DNA of 51,819 bases from Chloroflexota bacterium (lineage in GTDB: Bacteria > Chloroflexota > Limnocylindria > Limnocylindrales > CSP1-4): positions 17,555 through 69,373 of the forward strand of contig PLZO01000121.1 in NCBI GenBank assembly GCA_003152165.1. The letters are read 5' to 3'. Below, one piece after another: positions 42,225 through 50,235 of this stretch; within the stretch, counting starts at the first letter, position 1, and each line of letters starts with the position of its first letter. Made by a program: the position numbers and the translations under genes. The notes beneath the pieces are model-generated. The model had not been told where the DNA came from and made no database searches. It saw nothing but the letters and a program-made list of their open reading frames with translations.

Positions 42225-43163
42225 ATGACCCAGCCCACCAGCCAGCAGCCGGATGCCGAGGCGAGCCTGCCGTTCGACGGCCCGTACGATCTCGGGCGGA
42301 CCCTGGGCCCGCTCCGCCACGGGTTGGGCGACCCGACAGTCCGGATCGAAGCCGATCGCGTGCAGCGGGCGACCCGGACGCCCGAGGGACCGGTCAGCGA
42401 GGAGCTTGTCGTGCTCGGGCCGATGATCCGGGTTCGCGCCTGGGGCCCCGGTGCGACCTGGGCCGTGGCCCACGCTCCAGACCTCCTCGGCCTGTCCGAC
42501 CGACCCGCCCCGTTGAGGCCCAGCCACCCACTGCTCGACGACCTGGCCCGACGCTACGCCGGCGTCCGCTGCGGCCGGACCGAGGCAGTGATCGAGGCAC
42601 TCGTGCCAGCGGTCCTCGAGCAGAAGATCACCGGCGACGAAGCGCGCCGCGTGTATCGAGCGCTGATCCTGACCCACGGCGATGATGCGCCCGGGCCCCT
42701 TCGGCTGCGCCTCCCGCCTGCATCAGATCGCCTCGCGGCCCTCCCCTACTACGCCTTCCACCCGCTCGGTCTGGAGCGCCGCCGGGCTGAGCTCCTCCGA
42801 CGACTGGGCGGGTCGGCCGCCCGGCTCGAGGCACTGAGCGCGATCGAACCGGCCGAGGCCGGGGTCCGGCTCCAGGGGATTCCAGGGATCGGGCCGTGGA
42901 CCGCGGCAGAGGTCGGTCGGGTCGCCTTCGGGGATCCCGACGCGGTCAGTGTCGGCGACTACCACGTCCCGAGTCTCGTCTGCTGGATCCTGGCCGCTGA
43001 GCGACGTGGCGACGATGCTCGAATGCTCGAGTTGCTCGAGCCGTGGCGCGGCCAGCGCGGCCGGGTGGTCCGCTGGCTGGAACTTGGCGCTCGCGACCTA
43101 GCGGGGCTTGGGCCCGCGCGTCGGGGTCCCCGCCTGTCGTCGCGGTCGATCGCCGGCGTGTAG
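42225..43163 (+). CDS. HhH-GPD DNA glycosylase (AlkA-like, 3-methyladenine type)
   Basis: 312 aa base-excision repair enzyme. Seen: 'EALVPAVLEQKITGDEARRVYRAL', the helix-hairpin-helix 'LQGIPGIGPWTAAEV' near 215-229, and the catalytic region 'GDPDAVSVGDYHVP' with the invariant Asp. The N-terminal third is the less conserved AlkA-type domain. ATG 42225 preferred over the track start 42165, which lies inside the divergent lipoprotein. Its last 66 nt overlap the 3' end of the convergent gene 43098-43706. Confidence 0.88.
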   Translation: MTQPTSQQPDAEASLPFDGPYDLGRTLGPLRHGLGDPTVRIEADRVQRATRTPEGPVSEELVVLGPMIRVRAWGPGATWAVAHAPDLLGLSDRPAPLRPSHPLLDDLARRYAGVRCGRTEAVIEALVPAVLEQKITGDEARRVYRALILTHGDDAPGPLRLRLPPASDRLAALPYYAFHPLGLERRRAELLRRLGGSAARLEALSAIEPAEAGVRLQGIPGIGPWTAAEVGRVAFGDPDAVSVGDYHVPSLVCWILAAERRGDDARMLELLEPWRGQRGRVVRWLELGARDLAGLGPARRGPRLSSRSIAGV

Positions 43164-43706
43164 GGTCAGCACCGCCGGCCGCGCGCCGGTCAGCGGGGCA
43201 AGGTCTGCCGGCGACGCCGAGCCGATTGGCTCGTCGTTACCCTCCACTGCCCGATACCAGCTGGCCAGCTCACGGTTGATCACCAGGGTCGACCAGTCGC
43301 GAACGTCCAGGACCCCACCGACTATGAACGCGATCGTGGCATCGGTCAGGGGCACCAGCAGATCGCGCTGCTCAAACGTCGAAAGGGCGTCGACCCCGGG
43401 CCGCTCATGGAGCCGTCCAAGGACCGTATATGGGCCGATCTGGGCACGCAGGCGATGGCGCGTTGTCGCGATCCGGAGCGCCCGGGATCCGCGCGGTCCG
43501 GTCACCCGGACGGCGCACAGCTGGCTCCGCTCGATGGTGAACTCGGCGGCGCTGATCCGGCGCGCATTCCCGAGATCTTCGAGCTCGACATCGACGAGAT
43601 GGACGAGCGGGTCGGCATTCAGCTGGTCGGTCAGCCGGGACGCCCGCAGGTCCAGTTTGCCGTTGATCAGGCAGTCCCCGGCAAAACCGGTGAAGTTGAT
43701 GAACAT
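43098..43706 (-). CDS. Conserved hypothetical protein
   Basis: 202 aa, soluble, no signal peptide. N-terminal 'MFINFTGFAGDCLINGKLDL' and repeated short beta-type segments; 'LVPLTDATIAFI' and 'LVINRELASWYRAVE' further on; C-terminal ~30 residues basic and Pro/Arg-rich. I do not recognise the family with certainty (possibly DUF6812-like). The codon pattern supports coding across most of its length; the basic tail coincides with the stretch antisense to the DNA glycosylase and may be a read-through extension. Confidence 0.62.
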   Translation of the reverse strand: MFINFTGFAGDCLINGKLDLRASRLTDQLNADPLVHLVDVELEDLGNARRISAAEFTIERSQLCAVRVTGPRGSRALRIATTRHRLRAQIGPYTVLGRLHERPGVDALSTFEQRDLLVPLTDATIAFIVGGVLDVRDWSTLVINRELASWYRAVEGNDEPIGSASPADLAPLTGARPAVLTLHAGDRPRRQAGTPTRGPKPR

Positions 43707-43833
43707 CGTGGCCTCGAGCGATCTGGTTGACGACTATCGTGCCCGGCTGGGGCGCCCATGCGACAGGGCACGAAGGTTTGGTGCGGGTGCGGTCGATGGT
43801 CCGCATGAAGGGTCCGGGTGCGGGGCGGACGGG

Positions 43834-43839
43834 TACACT
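43834..43839 (+). promoter_or_regulatory. -10 box (TACACT) of the patatin-LLM operon, leaderless type
   Basis: TACACT followed by exactly 6 nt and GTG 43846. Confidence 0.5.
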
Positions 43840-43845
43840 CCCGAC

Positions 43846-44739
43846 GTGTCCGGGCCGTTGACAGGAGTCGATCCAGGGGGCCTTGCTGCCGTCCTGGCCG
43901 GCGGCGGGACCGTCGGGATCGCCTGGGAGCTCGGTGTCCTGATCGGCCTCGAAGCCGAGGGGGTCACCCTCGCGCACGCCGCCCGGATCATCGGCACGTC
44001 GGCCGGATCGATCGTCGGCACACTGCTCGGTTCGGGGCTTCCCCTGCGGGACTCCGGGCGGCGCCTCCTCGGCCCAAATCCGGAGCTGCCCAGCGACCAC
44101 GCTGTGCCACCGGCTGCGATGATCGCGGCCCAGGTCAGCGCTCGCTGGTCGGATGGCCCACTGAGCCAGGCGGTGCGGGCGGAGCTCGGCCAAATCGCCC
44201 TGAGCGCCCCCACCGTCCCGCTCGAGATCTGGCTTGCGCGGATGTCTGCGACGCTAGGAACGGACGCCTGGCCGGCGGCGCTCGTCGTCACTGCCGTCGA
44301 CGCCGAGAGTGGCGCGTTCGGAACCTTCGACGCCGGGTCCGGCGTGCCGCTGGCCGCTGCGGTCGCCGCCAGCTGCACCATCCCGGGCTCGTTTCCGCCT
44401 GTCCCGCTCGATGGTCGCCGCTGGGTCGACGGCGGCCTGCGCTCGACGACGAACGCGGACCTCGTTGGGACGGCCGACCGGATCGTGGTCATCGCCCCGT
44501 TGCGCGTGGAAGGCCGGAGTCGGCGCCGGCTAGAGGCCGAGCTCGAGCCGGTCTGCACGGTCGGCGCCCGGGTCGCATTCGTCCTGCCCAACCCGGCCTT
44601 CCTCGACTCTACCGGCAGCAACCTGATGGATCCCCGCTTCGTGGCCGCGGCCGGGGCGGCCGGCCTGAGCGACGGCCGGCGGGCCGCGGCCGAGGTTCGA
44701 GCTGTCCTGGCCCCGCCGGCAACCAGGGCCGCGTCATGA
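43846..44739 (+). CDS. Patatin-like phospholipase
   Basis: 297 aa Ser-Asp dyad lipid acyl hydrolase. Seen: oxyanion glycine loop 'VLAGGGTVGIAWELGVL' near 18-34, nucleophile 'IIGTSAGSIVG' (Ser near 58) and the dyad Asp in 'WVDGGLRST' (about 202). GTG 43846 has TACACT 6 nt upstream; the long track ORF from 43108 includes antisense of the convergent gene. Stop overlaps the LLM gene (ATGA). Membrane lipid hydrolysis or acyl-chain turnover; substrate unknown. Confidence 0.88.
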   Translation: MSGPLTGVDPGGLAAVLAGGGTVGIAWELGVLIGLEAEGVTLAHAARIIGTSAGSIVGTLLGSGLPLRDSGRRLLGPNPELPSDHAVPPAAMIAAQVSARWSDGPLSQAVRAELGQIALSAPTVPLEIWLARMSATLGTDAWPAALVVTAVDAESGAFGTFDAGSGVPLAAAVAASCTIPGSFPPVPLDGRRWVDGGLRSTTNADLVGTADRIVVIAPLRVEGRSRRRLEAELEPVCTVGARVAFVLPNPAFLDSTGSNLMDPRFVAAAGAAGLSDGRRAAAEVRAVLAPPATRAAS

Positions 44740-45656
44740 GCCGCCCGCTCAAGGTTGGCGTGCAGCTGCCCGAGGTCGAGCGCGTTGTGCGCTGGCCGGA
44801 GCAGCTGGAGATGGCCCGCCGGATCGAGGAACTGGGCTATGACGCGATCTGGGTCGGCGATCACCTGCTCTATCGCTGGCCGGACGCGGCCCAGGCCCGC
44901 GGCCCGTGGGAGTGCTGGACGATGCTCGCGGCGATCGCCGCCTCCACCAGCCGGGTGGCCCTTGGCCCACTGGTCGCTTCGACCAGTTTTCACGCCCCGG
45001 CAATGCTGGCGAAGCAGGCCGCGACGATCGACGAGATCAGCGGCGGCAGGTTGATCCTGGGCCTTGGCGCAGGCTGGAACCAGACCGAGTACGAGGCCTT
45101 CGGCTTCCCCTTCGACCACCGGATCGGCCGGTTCGAGGAGGCGTTCACGATCATTCGGACGCTCCTGCGCGAGGGCTCGATCGACTTCCAGGGGACCTAC
45201 TACCAGGTTCGTGACTGTGAGCTGCTGCCCCGGCCGGCGCGACCCGGCGGCCCGCCCTTGCTGCTCGGCTCGAGCGGCCAGCGGATGCTCCGGATCGCGG
45301 CCCCCCACATCGACGTCTGGAACGCCTGGTACAACGCGACCGGCAACCGGCCGGCCGGCGTGGCGCCACTACGTGCACAGGTCGATGCGGCCGCCCTGGC
45401 CGCCGGCCGCGAGCCGGCCGAGATCGAGCGGACCGTGGCCGTGCTGGTCCGGCTCGCCGGTGGCACGGGGCGACTCATGGGCAACGAATCCATGGGTGGA
45501 ATCCCCGCCTTGACCGGTTCGGCCGAGGCGCTGGCCGAAGAGCTGCGGGCCTACGCCCGGGCCGGCATCGGAGCCGTCCAGGTCGTCCTCGACCCGATCA
45601 CGCTCGGGTCGATCGAGGCATTCGGGTCCGTGCTCGAGGTGCTCGACCGCAACTGA
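44736..45656 (+). CDS. LLM-class (luciferase-like, probably F420-dependent) oxidoreductase
   Basis: 306 aa TIM-barrel oxidoreductase. Seen: 'LEMARRIEELGYDAIWVGDHLL', 'RVALGPLVASTSFHAPAMLAKQAATID', 'GRLILGLGAGWNQTEYEAFG' and 'FEEAFTIIRTLL', all typical of the bacterial luciferase-like/F420 superfamily. Coupled to the patatin gene by ATGA. Its last 106 nt overlap the antisense 3' end of the GT39 gene. F420 rather than FMN is inferred from subfamily resemblance and the other F420-type gene nearby. Confidence 0.88.
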   Translation: MSRPLKVGVQLPEVERVVRWPEQLEMARRIEELGYDAIWVGDHLLYRWPDAAQARGPWECWTMLAAIAASTSRVALGPLVASTSFHAPAMLAKQAATIDEISGGRLILGLGAGWNQTEYEAFGFPFDHRIGRFEEAFTIIRTLLREGSIDFQGTYYQVRDCELLPRPARPGGPPLLLGSSGQRMLRIAAPHIDVWNAWYNATGNRPAGVAPLRAQVDAAALAAGREPAEIERTVAVLVRLAGGTGRLMGNESMGGIPALTGSAEALAEELRAYARAGIGAVQVVLDPITLGSIEAFGSVLEVLDRN

Positions 45657-47506
45657 CAGTCGACGATCTGCCCGGCCAGGACCCCTGTCGTGATCGGCAT
45701 ACAGGTGTTCCGGGCCCAGCGGATCACGTCGTTCGCGCCACCGAAGTAACCCGCACCCGCGCTGAAGCCGCCCACCAGGACGTAGCGCACGTCCCCCGCG
45801 GCGACCCGTGCCTCGAACTCCGCGACGGTCAGCGTCTGATCGTCGCCGCTGAACCCGCCCAGGCTCATCACCGGCAGGCCGGTGGCGATGATGATCGGCG
45901 CCGCCTGCTGCGCGCTGGCGGTGGCCAGGACGAACGTGGCATCGTGCTGGTGTTCGAGAGCGAACGCGACCAGGGCCGATGAGGCCTGGCCGCCCGGACC
46001 GCTGCCTGCCGGGGACCCCGTCGGACCGCCACCGGGCAGCCCGAGGAACGAGCCGCCGCCTCGAGCAGAGCCGGCCGCGGGTGGTCCACCGACCGGCAGG
46101 CTGGCTCCGGGCGGATGGAGGGTCGTCCATGCCGACCAGGTCAACGGAGCCACGGCCAAGGCGAGCACCGCGGTGACGGTGAGCGCGAAGCCGGCGGCCC
46201 GGTCGCGCCCAATCGTGCCGAGTCCAGCCCGGAGGAGCAAGAGGCCGCCGCCAAGCGCGAGCGACAACACGACGGCGGTCCCCTGGAGCCAGTCGAAGCC
46301 GCGGGCCACGCCCACGATCATCGCCTCCGCGAGGCCACTCGCGACCACCGAGATCGGCAGCAGCCAACCGGCCGGGCCCGGCCGCCGCCAAGCCCGAAGG
46401 AGGGCGGCGCAGCCGGCTCCCGCGAGAGCTGCCACGGCTGGAGCGAACATCACCAGGTAATGCGGGTGCCAGAACCTGGCGACGCTGAAGAAGACGGCGG
46501 CAGTCGCGAACCAGCCGGACCACAACGCCAGCGGCACGAGGAAGCGGCGCCGCGCCGGCCGGCGGCGCAGCTCGACGACGGCGACCGCCAGGCCAAGGAG
46601 GCCGAGCACCAGCCACCAGCTGACCTGCCCGGACAGGGATGGGTCGAACAGGCGCAATGGACCAACGCGCCCAAGGTTCGGAAATGACTGGCCTCCGGCA
46701 AGACGCTCGATCCCATTGTAGTTCAGGGCGAGATCGACCACCGAGTTCGCTGCGCTGCCGCCCACAAATGGACGACTGGCGGCCGGGATCGCATCCACGA
46801 TCAGCGCCCACGAGAAGGAGACGAGGAGGAGCGGGACCACGGCAAGGGCCAGGTGCCCGACCCGGCGCTGGAGCGACCAGCGCTCATCGACCAGGACGGC
46901 CAGGCCGAGGGCCGGCAGGACCAGATACGCCTCGAGCATTTTCACATTGAAGCCGACCCCCACCAGGACCATGGCGAGGATGAGCCAGCGCGCTCGGCCG
47001 GTGTCGCACCAGCGCAGCGTGCTCGCTACTGCAAAGAGGACCACCAGCACGAGGAGGCTGTCGACGGTGTTGTTTCGGGCGGTTGCCACCGAGATCGGGC
47101 TCACCGCCAGGACAAGGGCGGCGACCAGTCCCGCGAGACGCCCGAATCGACGCCCCACGAGCCGGGCCAAGAGCCACACCGACGCGATCGCGGCGAGGGT
47201 GCCCGGCAGCAGGAGGCTGACACCGGAGTAGCCGAAGAGCCAGGCCGAGAGCGCCTCGACCCAGAAGCCGAGCGGTGGTTTGTCGATGGTGATGAAGCCG
47301 CCTGGATCGAATGCCCCAAAGAAGAAGGTCGATGGTCCGGCGAGCATGCTTCTGACCGCAGCGGCGTAGTACGTGTTGGACCAGCCCTCACGGTCGAGGG
47401 CAAAGAGGTTCAGCAGAGCAGCCACAACGACGATCGCGGCGAGTGCTGCGCGATCGGGCGTCACCAGCGCGCCGGCGCGGCGAGGGATCGCCGGGAAGGA
47501 AGCCAT
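45551..47506 (-). CDS. GT39-family glycosyltransferase (ArnT/PMT-like), polytopic membrane protein
   Basis: 651 aa. GT-C fold: extracytoplasmic loop after TM1 with 'DREGWSNTYYAAAVRSML' and 'GGFITIDKPPLGFWVEAL', ~11 TM segments, 'ARNNTVDSLLVLVVLFA', 'HPHYLVMFAPAVAAL'; then a Gly/Pro-rich outer segment and a soluble C-terminal domain ('ATGLPVMSLGGFSGDDQTLT'). Would transfer a sugar from a polyprenyl-phosphate donor on the outer face. ATG 47506 has TATAGA 6 nt upstream. The final ~35 residues are Ser/Thr-rich and antisense to the LLM gene, so the reading frame seems to have run past an ancestral stop. Confidence 0.88.
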   Translation of the reverse strand: MASFPAIPRRAGALVTPDRAALAAIVVVAALLNLFALDREGWSNTYYAAAVRSMLAGPSTFFFGAFDPGGFITIDKPPLGFWVEALSAWLFGYSGVSLLLPGTLAAIASVWLLARLVGRRFGRLAGLVAALVLAVSPISVATARNNTVDSLLVLVVLFAVASTLRWCDTGRARWLILAMVLVGVGFNVKMLEAYLVLPALGLAVLVDERWSLQRRVGHLALAVVPLLLVSFSWALIVDAIPAASRPFVGGSAANSVVDLALNYNGIERLAGGQSFPNLGRVGPLRLFDPSLSGQVSWWLVLGLLGLAVAVVELRRRPARRRFLVPLALWSGWFATAAVFFSVARFWHPHYLVMFAPAVAALAGAGCAALLRAWRRPGPAGWLLPISVVASGLAEAMIVGVARGFDWLQGTAVVLSLALGGGLLLLRAGLGTIGRDRAAGFALTVTAVLALAVAPLTWSAWTTLHPPGASLPVGGPPAAGSARGGGSFLGLPGGGPTGSPAGSGPGGQASSALVAFALEHQHDATFVLATASAQQAAPIIIATGLPVMSLGGFSGDDQTLTVAEFEARVAAGDVRYVLVGGFSAGAGYFGGANDVIRWARNTCMPITTGVLAGQIVDCQLRSSTSSTDPNASIDPSVIGSRTTWTAPMPARA

Positions 47507-47512
47507 CGTTGG

Positions 47513-47518
47513 TCTATA
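47513..47518 (-). promoter_or_regulatory. -10 box (TATAGA) of the GT39 gene, leaderless type
   Basis: TATAGA on the minus strand, 6 nt before ATG 47506. Confidence 0.4.
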
Positions 47519-47580
47519 CCAGAGATGCCTGAATGCACGCTGACGACAACCTGCGAGACCCGCGGGCGCGCCGGATTCGT

Positions 47581-47615
47581 CAACCCCGGTTCGCCTTGGC
47601 GACAAACCGGGGTTG
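47581..47615 (-). terminator. Hairpin terminator after the secreted-protein operon
   Basis: CAACCCCGGTT (47581-47591) and AACCGGGGTTG (47605-47615) are perfect 11-bp arms with a 13-nt centre that can itself pair (GCC/GGC). It lies 31 nt past the stop of the minus-strand gene at 47646 and upstream of the GT39 promoter, separating the two units. Confidence 0.65.
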
Positions 47616-47645
47616 ATCGGAATTAACGGGCCGGAGCCCTGCGGA

Positions 47646-48458
47646 TCAGCTCCCCAGGAGCACGATCACCTGATGGGCATCCTGGCGGGCACCGACCAGC
47701 AGCGTTCGGGCCTGATGGATCGTCTCCCGGGCGGACTTGAGGATGGGACCGGCCGTGCCGTTGTTCCAGTCTGTCGGGCTGAGCGGCAGGATCGAGTCGG
47801 CGACCGCCGCGATCAGGCCATTCGCCTGGGCGACCTTGGCGTTCAGGTCGGCGAGCTTCGCCTGGGGCGCCGTGACGTCGATGCCGTCGGCCCGCGCCTG
47901 GTTGATCAGGTTCTGCAGCTCAGCGGACAACGGGCCGAACTTGGCCGAAGCCTTCTCGGTCGCATCAGCCACGCTGACGAGGTGCGTCTTCGGGACGACC
48001 AGCAGGTAGACCCGGTAGTGCGGCGCAATCTTGGCGACATCGAGGCGCAGGGCCGCGACCGTGCCATCTGAGTCGATCTGGCTCTTGAGCGCGACCAGGC
48101 CGGTCCGCTCGGCTGCGAACGAGGCCGGATTGACCGAGTTCACGTCGCGCAGATCGGTCATGTGATCGGCCGTCAACACGTCCGAATTGTTGACCAGGTA
48201 GGTCAATCCGTCGAGCGTCACGACCCGTCGATTGATCTCACAGTCACCGGCGGCCCGGAGTGTATCGACGCTCGGGCTGGCGGTAACGGCAGCCCATTCC
48301 GGAATACAGAAGTGGTGGACGGCTGGGGCAGCCGTGGAGTTCGTGATCGGGCTCGGCTCGGCCGCCAGGACCGATGAGAACGAGCCGATCGCGAGGAGGC
48401 CGGCGGCCCCCAGGGCGAACGTTGCCCGACCGAGTCGGGGCGAAAGATGGAGCTTCAT
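47646..48458 (-). CDS. Exported protein of unknown function
   Basis: 270 aa. Signal peptide 'ATFALGAAGLLAIGSFSSVLAA' with cleavage after about residue 33; then a domain with two cysteines ('HHFCIPEW', 'AGDCEIN') and a largely helical C-terminal half ('LSAELQNLINQARADGI...LNAKVAQANGLIAAVADSI') that may form a coiled coil. No family recognised. ATG 48458 rather than GTG 48467, because AGGAG then sits 11 nt away. It starts 5 nt after the stop of the upstream lipoprotein gene, so the two are one operon. Confidence 0.75.
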   Translation of the reverse strand: MKLHLSPRLGRATFALGAAGLLAIGSFSSVLAAEPSPITNSTAAPAVHHFCIPEWAAVTASPSVDTLRAAGDCEINRRVVTLDGLTYLVNNSDVLTADHMTDLRDVNSVNPASFAAERTGLVALKSQIDSDGTVAALRLDVAKIAPHYRVYLLVVPKTHLVSVADATEKASAKFGPLSAELQNLINQARADGIDVTAPQAKLADLNAKVAQANGLIAAVADSILPLSPTDWNNGTAGPILKSARETIHQARTLLVGARQDAHQVIVLLGS

Positions 48459-48463
48459 TGAAA

Positions 48464-48883
48464 TCACTCTCCTGGATTGTTGGCGGCGGCAGCAGCGTTC
48501 GACAACTCGCCGTCGAGTTCATTGAGCAGGTGATCGACCTGCGCGAGAAGGCCGCTTGCCTTGCTGGTCGAGATCACGGGCGGAGCCGGGGTAGCCGCCG
48601 TCGGCGTGGCCTGCAGGCCGCTCGGCGTCGTTGCGGGACTCGTCGCCAGCGTGATCTCCGGCGTCGGGTTGGAGCTGAGGAGGGCGCCCAGGTCGAACGT
48701 GGGCTCGGCTGGGTCGAGATCCAACGCCGACGTTGGCCCCGCCGGTGCGTCGTTGCCGGAGCCAGCCGAGTACCCGGAACCGTTGGCCGTGGTCCCGGCA
48801 GCGGAGACGCCGGAACAGGCGACCACGATGAGAGCCAGGCCAAGCAAGGCTGGCCCCACGCCCAGCGAGCGACGAACTGACAT
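48464..48883 (-). CDS. Small lipoprotein, unknown function
   Basis: 139 aa. Signal 'GPALLGLALIVVACSG' with lipobox VVAC (Cys near 23), a Gly/Ser/Ala/Pro/Thr-rich middle and a short C-terminal helix 'KASGLLAQVDHLLNELDGEL'. ATG 48883 with GAGGA 5 nt upstream is preferred over ATG 48895. First gene of a two-gene secreted operon; the C-terminal helix could pair with the helical domain of the downstream protein. Confidence 0.75.
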   Translation of the reverse strand: MSVRRSLGVGPALLGLALIVVACSGVSAAGTTANGSGYSAGSGNDAPAGPTSALDLDPAEPTFDLGALLSSNPTPEITLATSPATTPSGLQATPTAATPAPPVISTSKASGLLAQVDHLLNELDGELSNAAAAANNPGE

Positions 48884-48989
48884 GGCTGTCCTCATTTGGT
48901 TGCTCAGGGCGCCTCGTTGCCGTAGACCCAGCCTGTCAGGCGGTCGTCAACCGCTCCATCGCGCCCTGTAAGCGCTGCGTAAGGCGGGG

Positions 48990-49020
48990 ACCGCCCGGTT
49001 CGCGGCCGGGTGGGCGCCTC
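48990..49020 (-). terminator. Possible terminator hairpin after efeB
   Basis: On the minus strand CCACCCGG-ccgcga-(A)CCGGGCGG forms an 8-bp stem with one mismatch, about 60-85 nt past the efeB stop. No U-tract. Confidence 0.3.
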
Positions 49021-49076
49021 AGCCGCCTTCGCGCATACCCCAGGGGGAGCCCGGGCCGTGGCCCCTGTTGCCCAAT

Positions 49077-49762
49077 CTAGCCGAACAGGGTTTCACCGAT
49101 GTAGCCGCCCCGACTCGTCCCGGGCGGGATCGCGAAGAGCCCACTGCCGACGTGCTGGACGTACTCGTTCAGGGCATCGCTCGCCGCCGGCCGGGTCTGG
49201 ACCGGTACGAAGCCAGTGAGCGGATCGCGCTGGAAGCAGACGAAGAAGAGACCGCCGTCGAGCTGGCCCGTCTGGCTGTCGATCCCGTCGGTGAACGAAT
49301 AGCCCCGGCGCAGGAGCCGGATTCCGCCGTTCGTGGCGGGAGCGGCCAGGCGGATATGGGCACCGGCGGGGAGGACCGGCTGGCCGTCCGCGGCCAGTGC
49401 GGCAAGGTTCACCGTATCGCGCTCGTTTGATCCGCCAAGCGGCGCCCCGCTCAGCTTGTGACGCCCGATCGTTGCCTCCTGGTCTGCCAGGCTGTTCCGA
49501 TCCCACGCCTCGATCCGCATTCGGATCCGGCGGGCCACCAGGTACGTCCCCCCGTGCATCCAGGCAGGATCATCGGCTGGGCCTGCCCACACGTGCTGGT
49601 CCATGGTCGGCTGGTCATCGCCGTGGACGTTGTTGGTGCCATCAAGGAAACCCAGCAGATTGCGCGGCGTTACCTGGGCGGACGTGGTGCTGGAGGTTCG
49701 CCGAAACCCAGCTGGGCCCAGCGGATTGCGACGATCCCTCGGCCGATCCGGGCCAGGTCACG
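49077..49762 (-). pseudogene. efeB: EfeB (Dyp-type peroxidase), 5'-truncated and frameshifted
   Basis: Only the C-terminal ~230 residues of a ~420-residue haem peroxidase remain. From about 49762 one frame reads 'RDLARIGRGIVAIRWAQLGFG', then at about 49695-49702 the frame changes (one C missing in GGCGAACC) and continues 'RTSSTTSAQVTPRNLLGFLDGTNNV', tracked downstream as 49077-49604. The GxxDG Asp ('GFLDGTNN'), the haem His in 'AHIRLAAP' and 'LLRRGYSF' are present, but the Tat signal and N-terminal half are absent and an in-frame TGA lies just upstream. Broken partner of efeU and efeO. Confidence 0.82.
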
Positions 49763-49799
49763 ACCTAACGGCGGCCTCCCGCAGCTTGATCATGGTGAT

Positions 49800-50235
49800 C
49801 TACTCCGTGACAGTGAGAAAGCCGGTCGCGGACGTCGTGCCGCCGGGGCAACTCAGGCGATAGGCACCCGGCTTGAGATTCAGGGTGAAGCTGCGGTCGA
49901 CGCCGGGCACCACGTTCTCGACCTCGCCGATCACCCTGTCAGCCTGGCCGATCTCATACTCGAGGACGGTAGCCGAGCCGGAATTCGTGACGATGAAACG
50001 TGGCCGGCCGGGCCGGCAACTGGATTGCCTGGGGCGCACAGCCGGCGTCGCTGATCGAGACGTGGACCTGGCGGACCGAGGCGATGGCGGCGACGGAGCT
50101 CGGGCGCAGGATTCCAGATGGCGCCGCGTCGGCCGGCGCAGTCGCGACCTGGCCGCCATTCGAGCAGGCCGCCAGCAGGCCGGCCAGGCCGGCCAGGCCG
50201 AGGACGAGGCTCACTCGTCCGCCGCGGGAGCCCAC
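49800..50235 (-). pseudogene. efeO: EfeO-like cupredoxin lipoprotein, frameshifted and lacking the M75 domain
   Basis: GTG 50235 follows the efeU stop directly. The frame gives a lipoprotein signal ('GLAGLAGLLAACSNGG') and the start of a cupredoxin domain ('VHVSISDAGCAPQAIQLPA'), then must shift at the TTT of 49996-49998 (one base extra) to continue 'FIVTNSGSATVLEYEIGQADRV' and 'LKPGAYRLSCPGGTTSATGFLTV'. It then stops; the imelysin/M75 domain of full EfeO is missing. The joined product would be about 144 aa. Either a decayed gene or a sequence error in an EfeO-domain protein. Confidence 0.8.

Noticed and set aside
43734-45308. 524 aa minus-strand ORF
   Set aside because: Antisense of the patatin and LLM genes, whose motifs are intact.
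48896-48960. TTGACG-N17-GTCTAC upstream of the small lipoprotein as a promoter
   Set aside because: The -35 is good but the -10 does not fit TANNNT; an ECF-type reading would be speculation.
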